Made by a program: the position numbers and the translations under genes. This document shows positions 1 to 10,714 of a stretch of DNA of 64,000 nucleotides, piece by piece (position 1 is the stretch's first letter; each line of letters opens with the position of its first letter). The notes below the pieces were generated by a model. It was not told where the DNA came from and did no database searches. It worked only from the letters and a program-made list of their open reading frames with translations. Origin of the DNA: Prorocentrum cordatum (Eukaryota > Sar > Dinophyceae > Prorocentrales > Prorocentraceae); assembly GCA_963575745.1 (NCBI GenBank), contig CAUYUJ010014360.1, positions 476,379 through 540,378 on the forward strand. The letters are read 5' to 3'.

Positions 1-78
1 TTCCCAGAGCGGGTTCTGGTTCTGGTCCTGGAGTCGCTGTCAAACCTTGCTTGGAGCTGTGCCTAACAGTTGTCTAAG

Positions 79-918
79 CATGATCGACCCACGAACCCGG
101 AAAGTACTATAGAACTGTAACGCATGGCAACGTTTTCAAAAACACCTGATTGGGTGACGGGCAAATGCAATGCTGAGTGTATCGACCTTGATGTACCGTG
201 CCGAAGTCTGTGCTATGCTGCGCCGTGCTGAATTGCGATGTGCCATGCCGCGATTGTGCTCTATAGCGTCGTGGATCGAATCCTCCTTTGCATCCGAATT
301 CTGACCGAACTGATCTGGATCTTAAGCTCGAACTGCCTGAACACATAGTAGCTGCCGCAGAGCTAATTGACAGGGGGACATGCCAGGAGGACGCGCCGCG
401 AAACGTCCCAAGGGACGCGCTAGGCGACGTGCCAAGGGACGTGCCATGGGGTCGCACCGCGGGACGTGCCAAGGGGACGCGCTACGGAACGTGTCAATGG
501 ATGTGCCACGGGATGTGCCAGGGGACGCGCCACGCGACGTGCCAGGGGGACTTGCCAAGAGACGCCCAACGGAACGTGCCAAGGACCGTGCCAAATTGCA
601 ATGCTGAGTGTATCGATCTTGATGTACCGTGCCGAAGTCTGTGCTGTGCTGCGCCGTGCTGAATTGCGATGTGCCATGCCGCGATTGCGCTCTATAGCGT
701 TGTGGATCGAGTCCTCCTTTGCATCCGGGTCCTGACCGAACTGATCTGGATCTTAAGCTCGAGCTGCCTGAACACATAGTAGCTGCCGCAGAGCTAATTG
801 ACAGGGGGACATGCCAGGAGGACGCGCCGCGAAACGTCCCAAGGGACGCGCTAGGCGACGTGCCAAGGGACGTGCCATGGGGACACACCGCGGAAGGTGA
901 TGCGCGACGGAACGTGCT
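79..918. repeat. 430-bp repeat family, copy 1 (about two units)
   Basis: Starts with the family header CATGATCGACCCACGAACC. The body CAATGCTGAGTGTATCGA recurs at 166 and 599, a period of about 433 bp. Each unit ends in a 12-13-bp subrepeat around GACGTGCCAAGGG and GACGCGCCACGG. The same unit occurs at 34142, 38715, 41450, 45884, 50756 and 51476. It is non-coding satellite; the open frames on both strands follow from the short period. Confidence 0.85.
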
Positions 919-1660
919 GGGGACAAGCGTTTCGCTCGAGACGTCCTGACAAAATCCAAGGAACTCCTGGAAAAAACAAGCGGATTAGTCGAGACATCCT
1001 CGAAATTCATGCGCGCGGGACGCGGCACGCGCGAGACATCCTCGGAATTCCTGCGAGCGGGACGTGAAAACAAGCATTTCGCCCGAGACATCCTTTGAAT
1101 TCTGGCCACCCACGAGGCCCCCGCTCGAGACATCCCCCAATGTTGCAAAACCAGCGTTTCGCTGGAGACATCCCCAACAAATTATGAAAAAACAAGCTTT
1201 GCGCTCGAGACGTCCTGTCAAAATCCAACGACATCAAAAAAAACAAGCGAATTAGTCGAGACGTCCTCGTCGAAATTCCTGCGCGCGGGACGCGGCACGC
1301 GCGAGACATCCTCGGAATTCCTGCGAGCGGGGCGTGAAAACAGCAATTTCGCCTGAGACATCCTCTGAATTCTGGCCGCCCACGAGGCCCCCGCTCGAGA
1401 CATCCCCCAATGTTGCGAAACCAGCGTTTCGCTGGAGACATCCCCAACAAATTATGAAAAACAAGCGTTGCGCTCGAGACGTCCTGTCAAATCCAAAGAC
1501 ATCCAGGACAAACAAGCGAATTAGTCGAGACGTCCTCGAAATTCCTGCGCGCGAGACGCGGCACGCGCGAGATATCCTCGGAATTCCTGCGCGTGGGGCG
1601 CTTTTCCGTGTCGCGGTCGGGGCTCCAGTCCTCGGCTTTGTTCGAAGATTCTGCTGAACA
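919..1660. repeat. CGAGACATCC repeat array, copy 1
   Basis: Units of 30-75 bp built around AAGCGTTTCGCT-CGAGACATCCTC, alternating with GGAATTCCTGCGCGCGGGAC. The section at 1040-1190 is repeated almost unchanged at 1300-1450. The array runs into a GCTTTTCCGTGTCGCGGTCGG segment that recurs at 41108 and 51220. Confidence 0.85.
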
Positions 1661-1669
1661 AATAAATAA

Positions 1670-1925
1670 TGAGAGTGCCCATCTATAGGAACATACGGAA
1701 ACACACGCATGCGTGCCCCTGGATGGGGCCAATCTATGGGAACACACGTGTGCCTGGAGACTACAGGAATATGCGTATCAAAAAAAATGCGTATTCGTGC
1801 CCCTGGAGAGAGCCAATCTATAGGTAACGAGAGGGCCCATCGATAGGAACACACGTAAAACACACAGATACGTACCCCTGGATGGAGCCAATCTATAGGC
1901 ATTACGTAATCCATGCCCCTGACCA
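1670..1925. repeat. CTATAGGAACACACG repeat array
   Basis: About five degenerate units of 50-60 bp containing CCAATCTATAGGAACACACG followed by a CGTGCCCCTGGATGG-type segment. A second array of the same family is at 47560-47790. No coding evidence. Confidence 0.75.
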
Positions 1926-1959
1926 AAACGTGTCCCGCACCCTTTGATTGATCGATCGC

Positions 1960-2130
1960 GATTTCAAAAACCAGCGTTTCGCTGGGGACATCCTCAAATT
2001 TGAATGTGCCGTCCCACTTTGACCTCGATATTCATCGCAAAAGAAATTCGCCTGCCCACCTCAAGTCAAACCTGGAGGTAAACCAACTAAAAGAGAACCC
2101 TGGGCTTATGCCCTTTCCGGGAAGAAGAAA
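1960..2130. repeat. Dispersed module with CCAACTAAAAGAGAACCCTGG
   Basis: One CGTTTCGCTGGGGACATCCTC unit leads into a segment containing CAAGTCAAACCTGGAGGTAA, CCAACTAAAAGAGAACCCTGG and GCCCTTTCCGGGAA. Relatives occur at 41330-41430, 42600-42720 and 50455-50545, usually just before the 430-bp family header. It is therefore part of a larger composite repeat. Confidence 0.65.
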
Positions 2131-3140
2131 CTAACAATTGTCGTTCCACTACAGGCTTCTTGAAAACGGGAATCAAAAAGCGGCCCTGCCGTTTACGGGG
2201 CCAACTGCGGGCGCGAGGAAATGGGAGGAGGGAGAAGGAATGAGAAGGGGAAAGGGTGAGAGGGAGGAGAGAAGGGGGGAAGAGGGGGAGGGGCGTTTGG
2301 AGCATGTGCTTTGCCGCGTCGCACCCAAACCACGCACTGCACTACTGGGGGGCGCCCATTAGGGAGGCCCCCGTTGTTACCCAGTCTGGAGGCCAAACCC
2401 AGGGTGAGCAGGCGACAAGGAGCCACCCAATGGGCCGTTCTGCATGTCCTCGCGACGGGGCGTTTCCCCCCCCCCCCCCCCCCAAGGGGCAACGCATCAC
2501 GCGCGCTCGCACACCCGATGGTGGCGGCCCCCGTAAAGAGGCCTGCTGGGATATGCGAGCCAGGCTGACCGTCTGAAAAAGCATACCTGCAGCGCTGGTC
2601 ACATGCCTTGCAGCTAGTGCCTGCTACGGAGGGCACTTCTGGCGAGACGCAAGACAGTGCCTGCATCGGCGGGCAAACCTCTGTGAACTTTAGGATTGGA
2701 TGAACTGGTGGACTCCGCAGCGGGAGCAAGCGAGAAGAAATCGCTGATCTTGCACCTCGCAGAGGCGATGAAAAGCGTGCGCCTTGCGCCCTTTAATCGG
2801 CTATCACCCCAGAACCTGGAACACAGACCTGCAACCCTCCTTGAAGTCAAACGCACGCAAGTTTTCCCGCGACGTGGCGGCGCCCCAGAACCTCAAACTT
2901 TCGAGATTCGCGCCGAAGCTGGCGACTGCAAACGCAAAATTCTGACCCCGCGGGCCGCGTTTCGCGCGTCGATCAACATTAAAAACTTGCGTTTGGTTTC
3001 AAGGAGCTTCGAGCAGCTGGCAGCCGTCGACCAGACGGCGGCAGAGGGCGCCACGACGCTTGTCGCACTTGGCATTGGCGGCCTTCCCTCGGGGCCTCCT
3101 CACGGATAATCAAGCATAATACTAGAAGGACGAAAGAACC
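2131..3140. other. Unassigned region with one weak open frame (2696-3109)
   Basis: Contains a GA-rich tract (2220-2290) and a 20-base C run (2465-2484). The plus-strand frame at 2696-3109 (137 aa) is neither repetitive nor low-complexity, for example SLILHLAEAMKSVRLAPF near its start. I recognise no domain and see no supporting splice pattern. It could be a small gene or a decayed exon. Confidence 0.25.
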
Positions 3141-4320
3141 ACGATCAAAAACGGGTCTTACGCGAGATGACATACCGACCTTACGCGCTTACGCGGGCAG
3201 CCAGCGCAGTACCCCCTATTGGTGACGAAGGCGCTTACGCGCGACCTTAGTTAAGCGGGTAGCTTACGCGCCGATGTCAGCGCAGACGGCCCCGTCTTTT
3301 TTGCGTCGCCCTTATGCTAGCCTGCGTGGATCCCAATGAATGTGTCTCTAACCATGCATGCTTCGCAACAATCTGCGTGGTTCAGTCTATGCGTTGCCGT
3401 GTATGTTGTGCAGTCTATGTTGTGCAACTTTGTGTGGTGCAGTTCCTGTTGTGCAATATGTGTTGTGCAATCTCTTGCAGCGATCTCTTGCAATCTACGC
3501 GATGCAATCTAGGCAGCGCAATATTGAAGGCGATGACGACGATGACGACGCAATTGATGTGTATATGGCACTCCGCGCGGTGCTCCAGGAAGCAATTCAG
3601 AAGTGTGCGCTGCGCTCTGGGAAAACATATTTTCCCTCGAGCACCGGAAAATCGCAGCTGCGAAAAAGAGGACCGGGCGGCCACCACGTAGCAACGTCCG
3701 CTGCTCGGCCGAGGGTACACAGCTCCCGTGCTCTGCAACAGAGGCGCGTTCTCTCGGCGTACGATTTCGCGGTACTCTTTCCTCGTGCTCTGTAGCAGCG
3801 CTGGTTGTTTCAGCAGTGCGTCGTACGTCGCGAGCGCCGGCAGCCGCGCGCCCGAGAACAACTCGCTAGTTCACGATGCCAGTAGAACCGGCCCGCTGCT
3901 CTGTCGCAAGCGCGTCGCCGGCGCTACGAGACAGTCGATACTTGCCGCGCGGGCGGCGAAACATGCGGAGCGGAGTTGGCCAATGGTTCGAGTGAGTAAG
4001 CGGTTCTGGCCAAATGTCAATTTGACGATATTGCGTCTACGTATGCGATGGATTGTCGCCGACAGGCAAAACGCTTCGGCAAACAGAAATCTGGAACAGG
4101 GTGCCCAATCGGTGAGCTGAACCAAGACATCCGACAAGAAAACATTCGCAAGCGGGTGGCGCACCATCGCCATGCCGCAAGGAAGCGGCAGATGCGCTCG
4201 CGGCGGAGCACGGCCGCGCGCGGCGTGGCAGTTGCCCGGAACCTGAGTGGCGGCGCAACGCGAAGCAAGTCAAAGCAAGGCAGAGCAATACAATGAGAAG
4301 CAGCGCAAAGCAATGCCAAG
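3141..4320. other. Unassigned region, weak short repeats
   Basis: CTTACGCG occurs several times at 3175-3275. TTGTGCA-type degenerate repeats lie at 3380-3480. A CGATGACGACGATGACGACG run lies near 3530. Open frames on both strands overlap and none shows a recognisable domain. Confidence 0.4.
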
Positions 4321-4331
4321 ACATGACGAGC

Positions 4332-4510
4332 GAACAACTCACACCCATACCCATAGGAGGGTCGAAAGGAGGGGAACTGGCTATGGGTATGGGTGCGAGT
4401 TGTCGGACCCTGGGGGATGCTCCCGTTCGAGCGGGGACCCCCATCCGACAACACGCACCCCTAGCCTCCTCCGCCCCCCCTATGGGCATGGGTGCGTGTT
4501 GTTCGACCGT
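4332..4510. repeat. Two inverted-repeat pairs with CACCCATACCCATAG
   Basis: CACACCCATACCCATAG (about 4340) faces CTATGGGTATGGGTG (about 4381). A related pair, ACACGCACCCCTAG (about 4451) and CTATGGGCATGGGTG (about 4480), follows. Both could fold as hairpins with 20-40-base loops. The two pairs are clearly related, suggesting a small duplicated foldback element. Confidence 0.6.
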
Positions 4511-4747
4511 CAAAGACATGAAGCAGACATGACGTGCACAGCGAAGCAGTGTCGGCGGCGGCGGCGGGCGGCGGCGAGGGGCGGCCGCAGGCGCGGCGCG
4601 CGGCAGCAAGTGGTCAGCAGCGAGCGGCGAGAGCTAGCGGCGAAGAGGGGCGGCGCCGGGCGGCCACGAGCGGCGACCGACAGCTGGCGCGCCGGACGGC
4701 GGCGGCGCAACACCGGCTCGAGAGCCTCGAGGCAGCAGGCCCTCAAG

Positions 4748-4785
4748 CGTGTGTGTGTGTGTGTGTGTGTGTGTGAGTGTGTGTA
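4748..4785. repeat. (GT)n microsatellite
   Basis: About 19 GT dinucleotides with one interruption, in otherwise GC-rich DNA. Confidence 0.95.
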
Positions 4786-4889
4786 GGCGCTCACGTCCTC
4801 GAGATGAGTTCATAGCCGGTGCGGAAACCTGAGCGCCATGCGCTCGCACGTGCAAGCTGTGTGCTGCTCGTCTACGTGGTACTAGCAAC

Positions 4890-5500
4890 CGAGCGGATGG
4901 CAATCGATCGGATTGCAGCTGGTTCGGTTGCAAACGATCTGACTGCAATGCGAAACAAAGCCCTACTTTATGTGATGCCAGACATGCGCCAAGTGCTACT
5001 GTACTCATCTGTGTGGTGTTAGCAAGCGGCATGTTTATGCCAGGAGCTAACGTACTCATCTGTGTGGCGTTAGCAGCTGATTGATGTGCGATCGATTGCA
5101 TTGCAAATGATTGGCTTGCAACCGATTGTATTGCAATGCGAAAACAAAGGTCCTTAGCTACACGATGCCTTATGTGTTCGAAGAGCTAACGTTCTCATCT
5201 ATGTGGCGTAAGCAGTCGATTGTATTGCAATCGATTGCACTGCAAATGATTGGATTGCAACCGATTGGATTGCAATGCGAAGCAAGGCCCAGACGACGGG
5301 CGGCGACGAGGCGGCGACGGGGCGGCGACGGCGAGTACACCGCCGACCGTTCGAGTTTGGAGCGCCATGTCTGTGCCAGGAGCTAACATACTCATGCATG
5401 TGGTGTGAGCAGTCGGTTGGACTGCAATCGACTGCGCTGCAATAGACTGGACTGCAACCGATTGGACTGCAATGCGACGCAAGGCCCAAGACGAGGGACG
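4890..5500. repeat. GATTGCAA/CGATTG degenerate tandem repeats
   Basis: Four degenerate units of 120-200 bp. Each has several copies of GATTGCAA, ACCGATTGGATTGCAATGCG or close variants, then GCGAAGCAAGGCCC, a GGCGGCGACG-rich stretch and a GAGCTAACGTACTCATCTGTG-like segment. No gene seen. Confidence 0.7.
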
Positions 5501-5629
5501 GCGACGAGGCGGCGGCGGGGCCGCTGACGGCGAGCACGGAACCGCCAGACCGAGCCCCAGGCCCACACGGCGGGCGGCGAGGGGGCGGCGACGGCAAGCA
5601 CGTAGCCGCCAGACCAAGTTTCAAGCCCA

Positions 5630-6365
5630 GATCCTTAGAAGAGACATGAGAATCCCTGAGTGCAAGCACTGTTTGTGGATTGCTGCGTTTGCGGGCCAGC
5701 GCGGTAATCAAGTCTGGGCCAGTGAGCCGCTTCTTGGTCCGTCTGAAAATGTCTACGCCGGCCCGATGCACGGTGGGCGCCTCGTCGGGAGCTCCCCGAA
5801 GAGACCAGCCGAGGTTGGCGCGGGAGGCAGCTGGAGCTGGTAGCGGAGCCGGACGGTCGGCATGGAGCCGAGGCTGTCGGCGGGCTCGGCGCACTGGGCG
5901 ACTTCGAGATTGCGGGCTGCGACGCGCCCGCACATGCAGCGCAGGGCCATTGCGTAGTACAGCGGCGCTGCTCCCTGTGGCGCCTCGTCGATGATCAGAG
6001 CTCCGCGCGGCGCCCGCACATGCTGCAAAGCCTTTTGCGCCTCTGGGGTGCAGCTCAGCGAATTGATATCCAGAGGGATGATTCCGAGCGGTGCTGCCGC
6101 GCGCAGTGCAACATTTTCCCGAGGCAGCCTCGTTGGAAGGCGCAGCCTTGACCACGCATCTGTCGCCCCAGATCTCCATGGAAGGAGTCGCGATGACCAA
6201 ATTGATTACGCGCGTTTTGCCGCATCCACCCCCGCCCAGAAAGAGCATGCGTGCTATGCGGCCCGCGGAGTTGAGGCGTTCCGGCACGCCTCGCTGCCCT
6301 CACCCTTTTTGCGCGTCTGCTGCAAGGAGAGCGACGGGCCCGAACTGGTCCGCATTCAGCGCAGG
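5630..6365 (-). pseudogene. Broken PIF1/Helitron-type DNA helicase fragment
   Basis: Minus-strand reading in changing frames gives the ordered motifs of a superfamily 1 PIF1-like helicase. They are an N-terminal LNADQ (about 6340-6355), a Walker A loop FLGGGGCGKT (about 6225-6255), a SNEAA segment, a Walker B LIIDEA (about 5975-5995), a QLQLPPAPTSAGLF segment matching the usual GDFLQLPPV motif (about 5795-5840), and RTKKRLTGPDLITALARK (about 5690-5745). The GD of motif III is lost and at least two frameshifts are needed, so it is not functional as assembled. Such helicases occur as chromosomal PIF1 and as the Helitron transposon helicase. With no Rep domain seen nearby I cannot choose. It lies 3.4 kb outside the large transposon. 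Confidence 0.65.
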
Positions 6366-9300
6366 GGCGTCTGCTACACTTCTGGCCAGCCAGAGGGGGC
6401 TTCGCCCGTGAACGTCGGGCGCGATTCTCTGTGGCAGCCGCGCCGCTTCCTCTGTGAGTGATACAGGAGCTGTCGGGCCCTCGGCGCTGTCGTGCGGGCT
6501 GTCATCAGCGGCGCCGTCAAGGGCACCGCCGTCCTGGCATTCCCGCGCGCGCCGTGCGACCTCTGCCTGGTGTTTCAGCGCGGCGGCAGCCTCTGATCCC
6601 AGATGGCGGTTGGTGCGGGGTCGAGTTGGGTAGCTGCTCTGCAGATGGTCGTGTGCAGGGCCGAGCGTATCGGCGAAACCCGCGGGCGTCGCGCGGGCGC
6701 CCCGCGCGCCCAGCTGCGGCGCGCTCTGCGGCGCGCGCAAGCGCGCGCGTCACGGCCGCCGCTGGCACGCAAATTTCCCGCCGATCCCCGGGCGCAACGG
6801 GGGGGGGGCGCCCTCGTCCAAGTCCGCGGGCGCGCCGCCGATGTCCTCTCGGCGGCGGGGCCATGGGGGGAGTGAGAGGGGGCGGCCTTCTCAAAATGCG
6901 CTGGCGCTTCTTCTGCCTTCTGAGAAGCTAGTCTGGGAAGCTAGCCTGGGAAGCTAGCCCTCTCCGAACCCGCCAGCGGCTTCTTGCAAGGCGGGGACGC
7001 TTCCGAGAAGTCCGGCCGCCTTCCGAGAAGGCCCTCCCCCTCGCGCGCACTCATTGCGCCCGCCGCCGATCCTCGATTACCGAACGCGCCGCTGGTGGAG
7101 GCGCCTCGTCGTCGTCGGCGCCATCCTTGACAGAGTCGGCGGCGCGCGCGCGGTCTCGAGCTTTCTTTCGCCGTGCTCCGCGCGCCCGCGGTGCGGCCCA
7201 AATGCAACGCAATCTCGCGAGCGGAGTGCGCCTGCCATTCGCCGCGGCAGCGGAGTGTCAAGAAATCCCCCACGAAGGGACCAGCGACTCGCTCAAATCA
7301 AGCGGCGCGGCGCGGAGGATTTCGATGCGCGGCGCTCGGCGCAAACTGACCTCGAAACCGTGCCCTTTTGCAAGGGGCGCCCGGCACTGAAATCAGCGCG
7401 CCCTTGAACGCGGTCGCGTCGCGCGGGACACCGACGCGCCTGGCCGCAACGTGCTTTTTGGCCGCGCGATCCAGGGGCGCTTCGATCTCGCTTCTTCGAG
7501 CACACCGAACCGGGAGTCATCGCCTGTCTGTCATTTTCGAATGCAGGTTCGCCCGCAGCAACGCGAGGCGCTGGCCCATGTCCTCTATCGGCAGGAACAG
7601 AAGGGGGCCGCAGAGAAGCGGGTTCGCGCGCTCGTCGGCGCTGGGGCAGCGCGCGCAGGAATGGTAACAGGCATTGTAAACTGCATCGTATTTTCCTCCA
7701 TCGGTCGCCGAGCGCTGGCGCTGCGGGCCCACGTTCTGCGCTGCTGCAGCGGCGCGGCGCAGTGCTTGCTCGCGCGTTCCCGAGAGGGCGCAGCGGCAAT
7801 CGAAGTGGTGGCAGACGCCCACCTGTTAAGAAAAGGTCCGGATCGCCTGCTCTAGAGAGTGAGATCCCGTCGACGAAGCGCGCGTAGCGGCAGTGGCCCT
7901 TGTCCCCCAGCGTCTCGCCTCGGCGCAGCCTGTCGCCTCTATGGCTGGACGTCTTGGCGACAACGTGCTTCGCGCCAGATTTTGCGCCGCCGCCGCCCCC
8001 CGCCAGCATGGCGCGCGCGCCTTCCTCGCCGTCGTCATCGTCGTCGTCGCCGTTCCGGCGCTGGTCTCATTGTGCATATTATCCTTCTGCGTCTTCCCCT
8101 TCTTCGTCTTCGCCCTTCCCCTGGAGGTTCTCGCCCTCGCTCGTCCTCGCGGCAGCGCTCGGCGGAAGCGGTCGGCGGCGCGGCCACGCGCCGCCTGGCC
8201 TGGCAGGCCTGCTCTTTAGCAGGGCGCAGCACCGCGAGCACGCGCAACGCCTGGACGCCCTGGGGCCCCGTCGGCCGCGCGCCGGGGAACAGGTGTCCGT
8301 CCGCGGCGGCGTTGCAATTGAGGGTGCGTTTGCATTCGTGCACCGTTGCCGCCGCTCTGCAGGATACGGTCTTCAGATTTGCTTCTGCTTCGACTGCGCC
8401 AGCCCCGGCCGCGACAGAAATGGCGAGCTCGCAGGGGGAGGGCTGCGTTGCGCGGTTCGCGCTGAGTGCGAGGCGCGGGCCCTGCGCCCTGCCACGTCAG
8501 CGAGGGCAGCTCCACGCGCGCGGATTCCTGTTGCCTCTGCCGCGCTCGCTGGGCGCCGGTCCGCCCAGCCCTCGCGAACGAGGTTTGCGCCCTCCTGCTC
8601 GATGCGTCGCTCGCCTGCGATGAGACGCTGCGTTGCGGGGCCAAGCGTGTCCTGCACTAATGGTTGTTTTCGTTCTCGCCGCGCAGTAGTCCGCCGCGTT
8701 CGCCGCGCGCCTAGCGGACGCCGGCGTCGCCGCGACGGACTGAGCCAGCGCTCGGCGGGCGCGGCGGCAGCCGTGTGCTGGGGGGCTATTTCATTCTGGG
8801 GATGCGAGTGCTCTGTAGCCCTGCAGCAGCTTCGCTGGCCGCGGTCTCCATGTCCGGCGCGGCTCTTCCGGCGCCGGCAGTCGCAATCAGAGCGAGCCGC
8901 CGCTTGCGGGACGTCCTTGGACGGGGAACTGAATGTCATTGCGCGCGCGGGCATGGCTATCCCGCGCTCGTCCTGGTCGTCGCCGGTCGCGATGCGCACG
9001 CGTGAGACAAGCTCTCTGCCGCGCCTCACGACGCATTCTGGGGCACCGGAAAACACGGGGAGCACGTCTCGATGAAGCGGGGAGCGGCGCTCGGGCACTC
9101 CAGGGATCCCACGCTTTTCGCCAGGCCGGGCGGGCGCCCCCTTGTCCTTCCGAATGCTCCGCGCGCGCGGCAGCGCACTCAAGGCTTTGACCCTGCGCAA
9201 AGCGCGCCCGCGCTTCGCGGGTGAAACTCGCATCCCACTCGCATCCCACGCCGCGCGCGTCCGGCGCGCGAATTCGACCGAAGCGGCTGGAAAGGCGTTG

Positions 9301-9810
9301 CACTGCTCTGGTCCGTGGCAGCTCTCTGCAATGGTCCTGCGGCGGGCGCCGCTGTGCAACCGGCGCCCGCCATTCGGCTTTGACGTGCCTGTTGGGCTCT
9401 GGCCCCGCGGTGGGCGGGCGCGGCCGGGCGCGCCAGTCGTCGCCCATCCCTTCGGGCTCGCTTAGGAGGCGGCCTCGGCGCGCCGCTGCGACCGGGGCTC
9501 TGGATTCGTCGTTGCATCGAATTGCCGCGCGGGCAGGGTGGCCGAGTCGCGCTGGAGCGCAGCCGCCGCGCGCAGGAGCTCGCCGCGCGCCCGCCCGGTG
9601 AATTCCACGATCTCGCTGCACCCGTGCTGCGCGGCAGCGGCGGGCTCGGCGACGAGGGCGCTGGGGCGGCTGGTGCGCCGGCGGGGGGGGCGGGCGCATT
9701 TGCCGCGTCCGCGCGAGGAACGTCGCCCTCGCGCCCCCAGCGGCTTCGGGCCTGAGCGCGCGGACTGCGCGATGCCGATCCGGCGGGGCTCGGCGCAGTC
9801 GCCCGCGCGC
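6366..9810. other. GC-rich region without a recognised gene
   Basis: Very high GC gives long open frames on both strands at once, mostly Arg/Ala/Pro-rich. The minus strand might hold further decayed sequence related to the helicase fragment, but I found no ordered motif set. A small direct repeat, GGGAAGCTAGCCTGGGAAGC, lies near 6937-6960. The region ends sharply at 9811. Confidence 0.5.
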
Positions 9811-10080
9811 ACTTGGATGGCCGCGGCGGTTGCTAAGTACTTAGCATACTTACTACGCTAAGTTAAGTACTTAGTAAGTAGTTAGCGGACTTAGCTAAGT
9901 ACTTACTCAGTCATTACTAAGTGGCCCACTTAGTAATGACTTAGTAAGTACTTAGCTATCCACTTATAACCAGTTAGCTAAGTGCTTAGCGCACTTAGCT
10001 AACCACTTATAACCGCTTATAGCTAGTTTGCTAAGTAGGTTATAAGTGACTTAGCGGTTACATTGCACTTGTTATCCAAG
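9811..10080 (+). repeat. Left inverted terminal and subterminal repeat
   Basis: The terminal 35 bp match the reverse complement of 27904-27938. The next 240 bp are AT-rich with many copies of CTTAGTAAGT, TAAGTACTTAG and GTTAGCTAAGTG. They hold strong dyads: 9909-9941 (16-bp arms, 1-base centre) and 9973-10003 (13-bp arms, 5-base loop). By analogy to CACTA subterminal sites these may be transposase-binding repeats. Confidence 0.8.
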
Positions 10081-10140
10081 GGCCATGCACAGGGAAAAAA
10101 AGGTAAATCCACGTCTTGAAAGAGCTGAGTTTGTTCGTTG

Positions 10141-10560
10141 AGCGCTGCAGCGCTACAAATTTTGCATTTTGATTTGGAGTCGGTGTCCTGGATTTTTGCT
10201 TTAAATATGAGAAGCGCTGCAGCGCTGCCTTCGGATTTATATGAACATGAAGCGCTGCGTGCGCTGAAGATGAAGCGCTGCAGCGCTGAATGTTGAGTTA
10301 AATGCATGTTTTCTAGTTGCACGTTGTTCGGATCTTCATTTTCGCCCAGCTCCGTTTGCAAGGAATTTGAATGCACATGTCAATTATGTTTTGTTGTATT
10401 CGTTGTTTTTCAATGGTCGCATTGAGCGCTGCAGCGCTCCAAATTTGATAGCACGTATGTTACTTTGCGCTGCAGCGCAAAAAAATGGTTGTCGTCGTGA
10501 TGTCGCATCGCGCTGCAGCGCGTGCGCGCTCGTGCTTCATGGGCCTCGGGCTGCAGCCCA
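10141..10560. repeat. Leader region with a cluster of GCTGCAGC palindromes
   Basis: Seven palindromes precede the first gene: 10141-10154, 10213-10226, one near 10273, 10424-10439, 10464-10481 (18 nt perfect), 10509-10522 and 10548-10559. All share the core GCTGCAGC but have different, mutually complementary arms. No convincing coding sequence. Probably 5' flank or UTR of the first gene. Confidence 0.7.
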
Positions 10561-10694
10561 GATCAACATTTTTGCTCGCAAGTTGCATGTCCATGCAAGT
10601 CGATGTTCACGCGCACGCCGCGCGACAGCTTGTCTCAAGCTGCGGCCGCGCGCCGCATCCGCCGTCGCGCCCGCGGGCTCGCACGTTGCATTCG

Positions 10695-10710
10695 GCGCTA
10701 TATATAGCGC
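10695..10710 (+). promoter_or_regulatory. Palindromic TATA-like element before the first gene
   Basis: GCGCTATATATAGCGC is a perfect 16-nt palindrome ending 4 bases before the ATG at 10715. A TATA box this close to the start codon would be odd, and TATA boxes are considered rare in dinoflagellates. It may be another palindrome of the element rather than a promoter. Confidence 0.3.
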
Positions 10711-10714
10711 TGGC

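Noticed and set aside
9530-9620. tRNA-like GGGTGGCCGAGTCG (resembles a Ser/Leu tRNA D-arm)
   Set aside because: No matching T-arm GGTTCGA-type box within 90 bases and no acceptor stem pairing.
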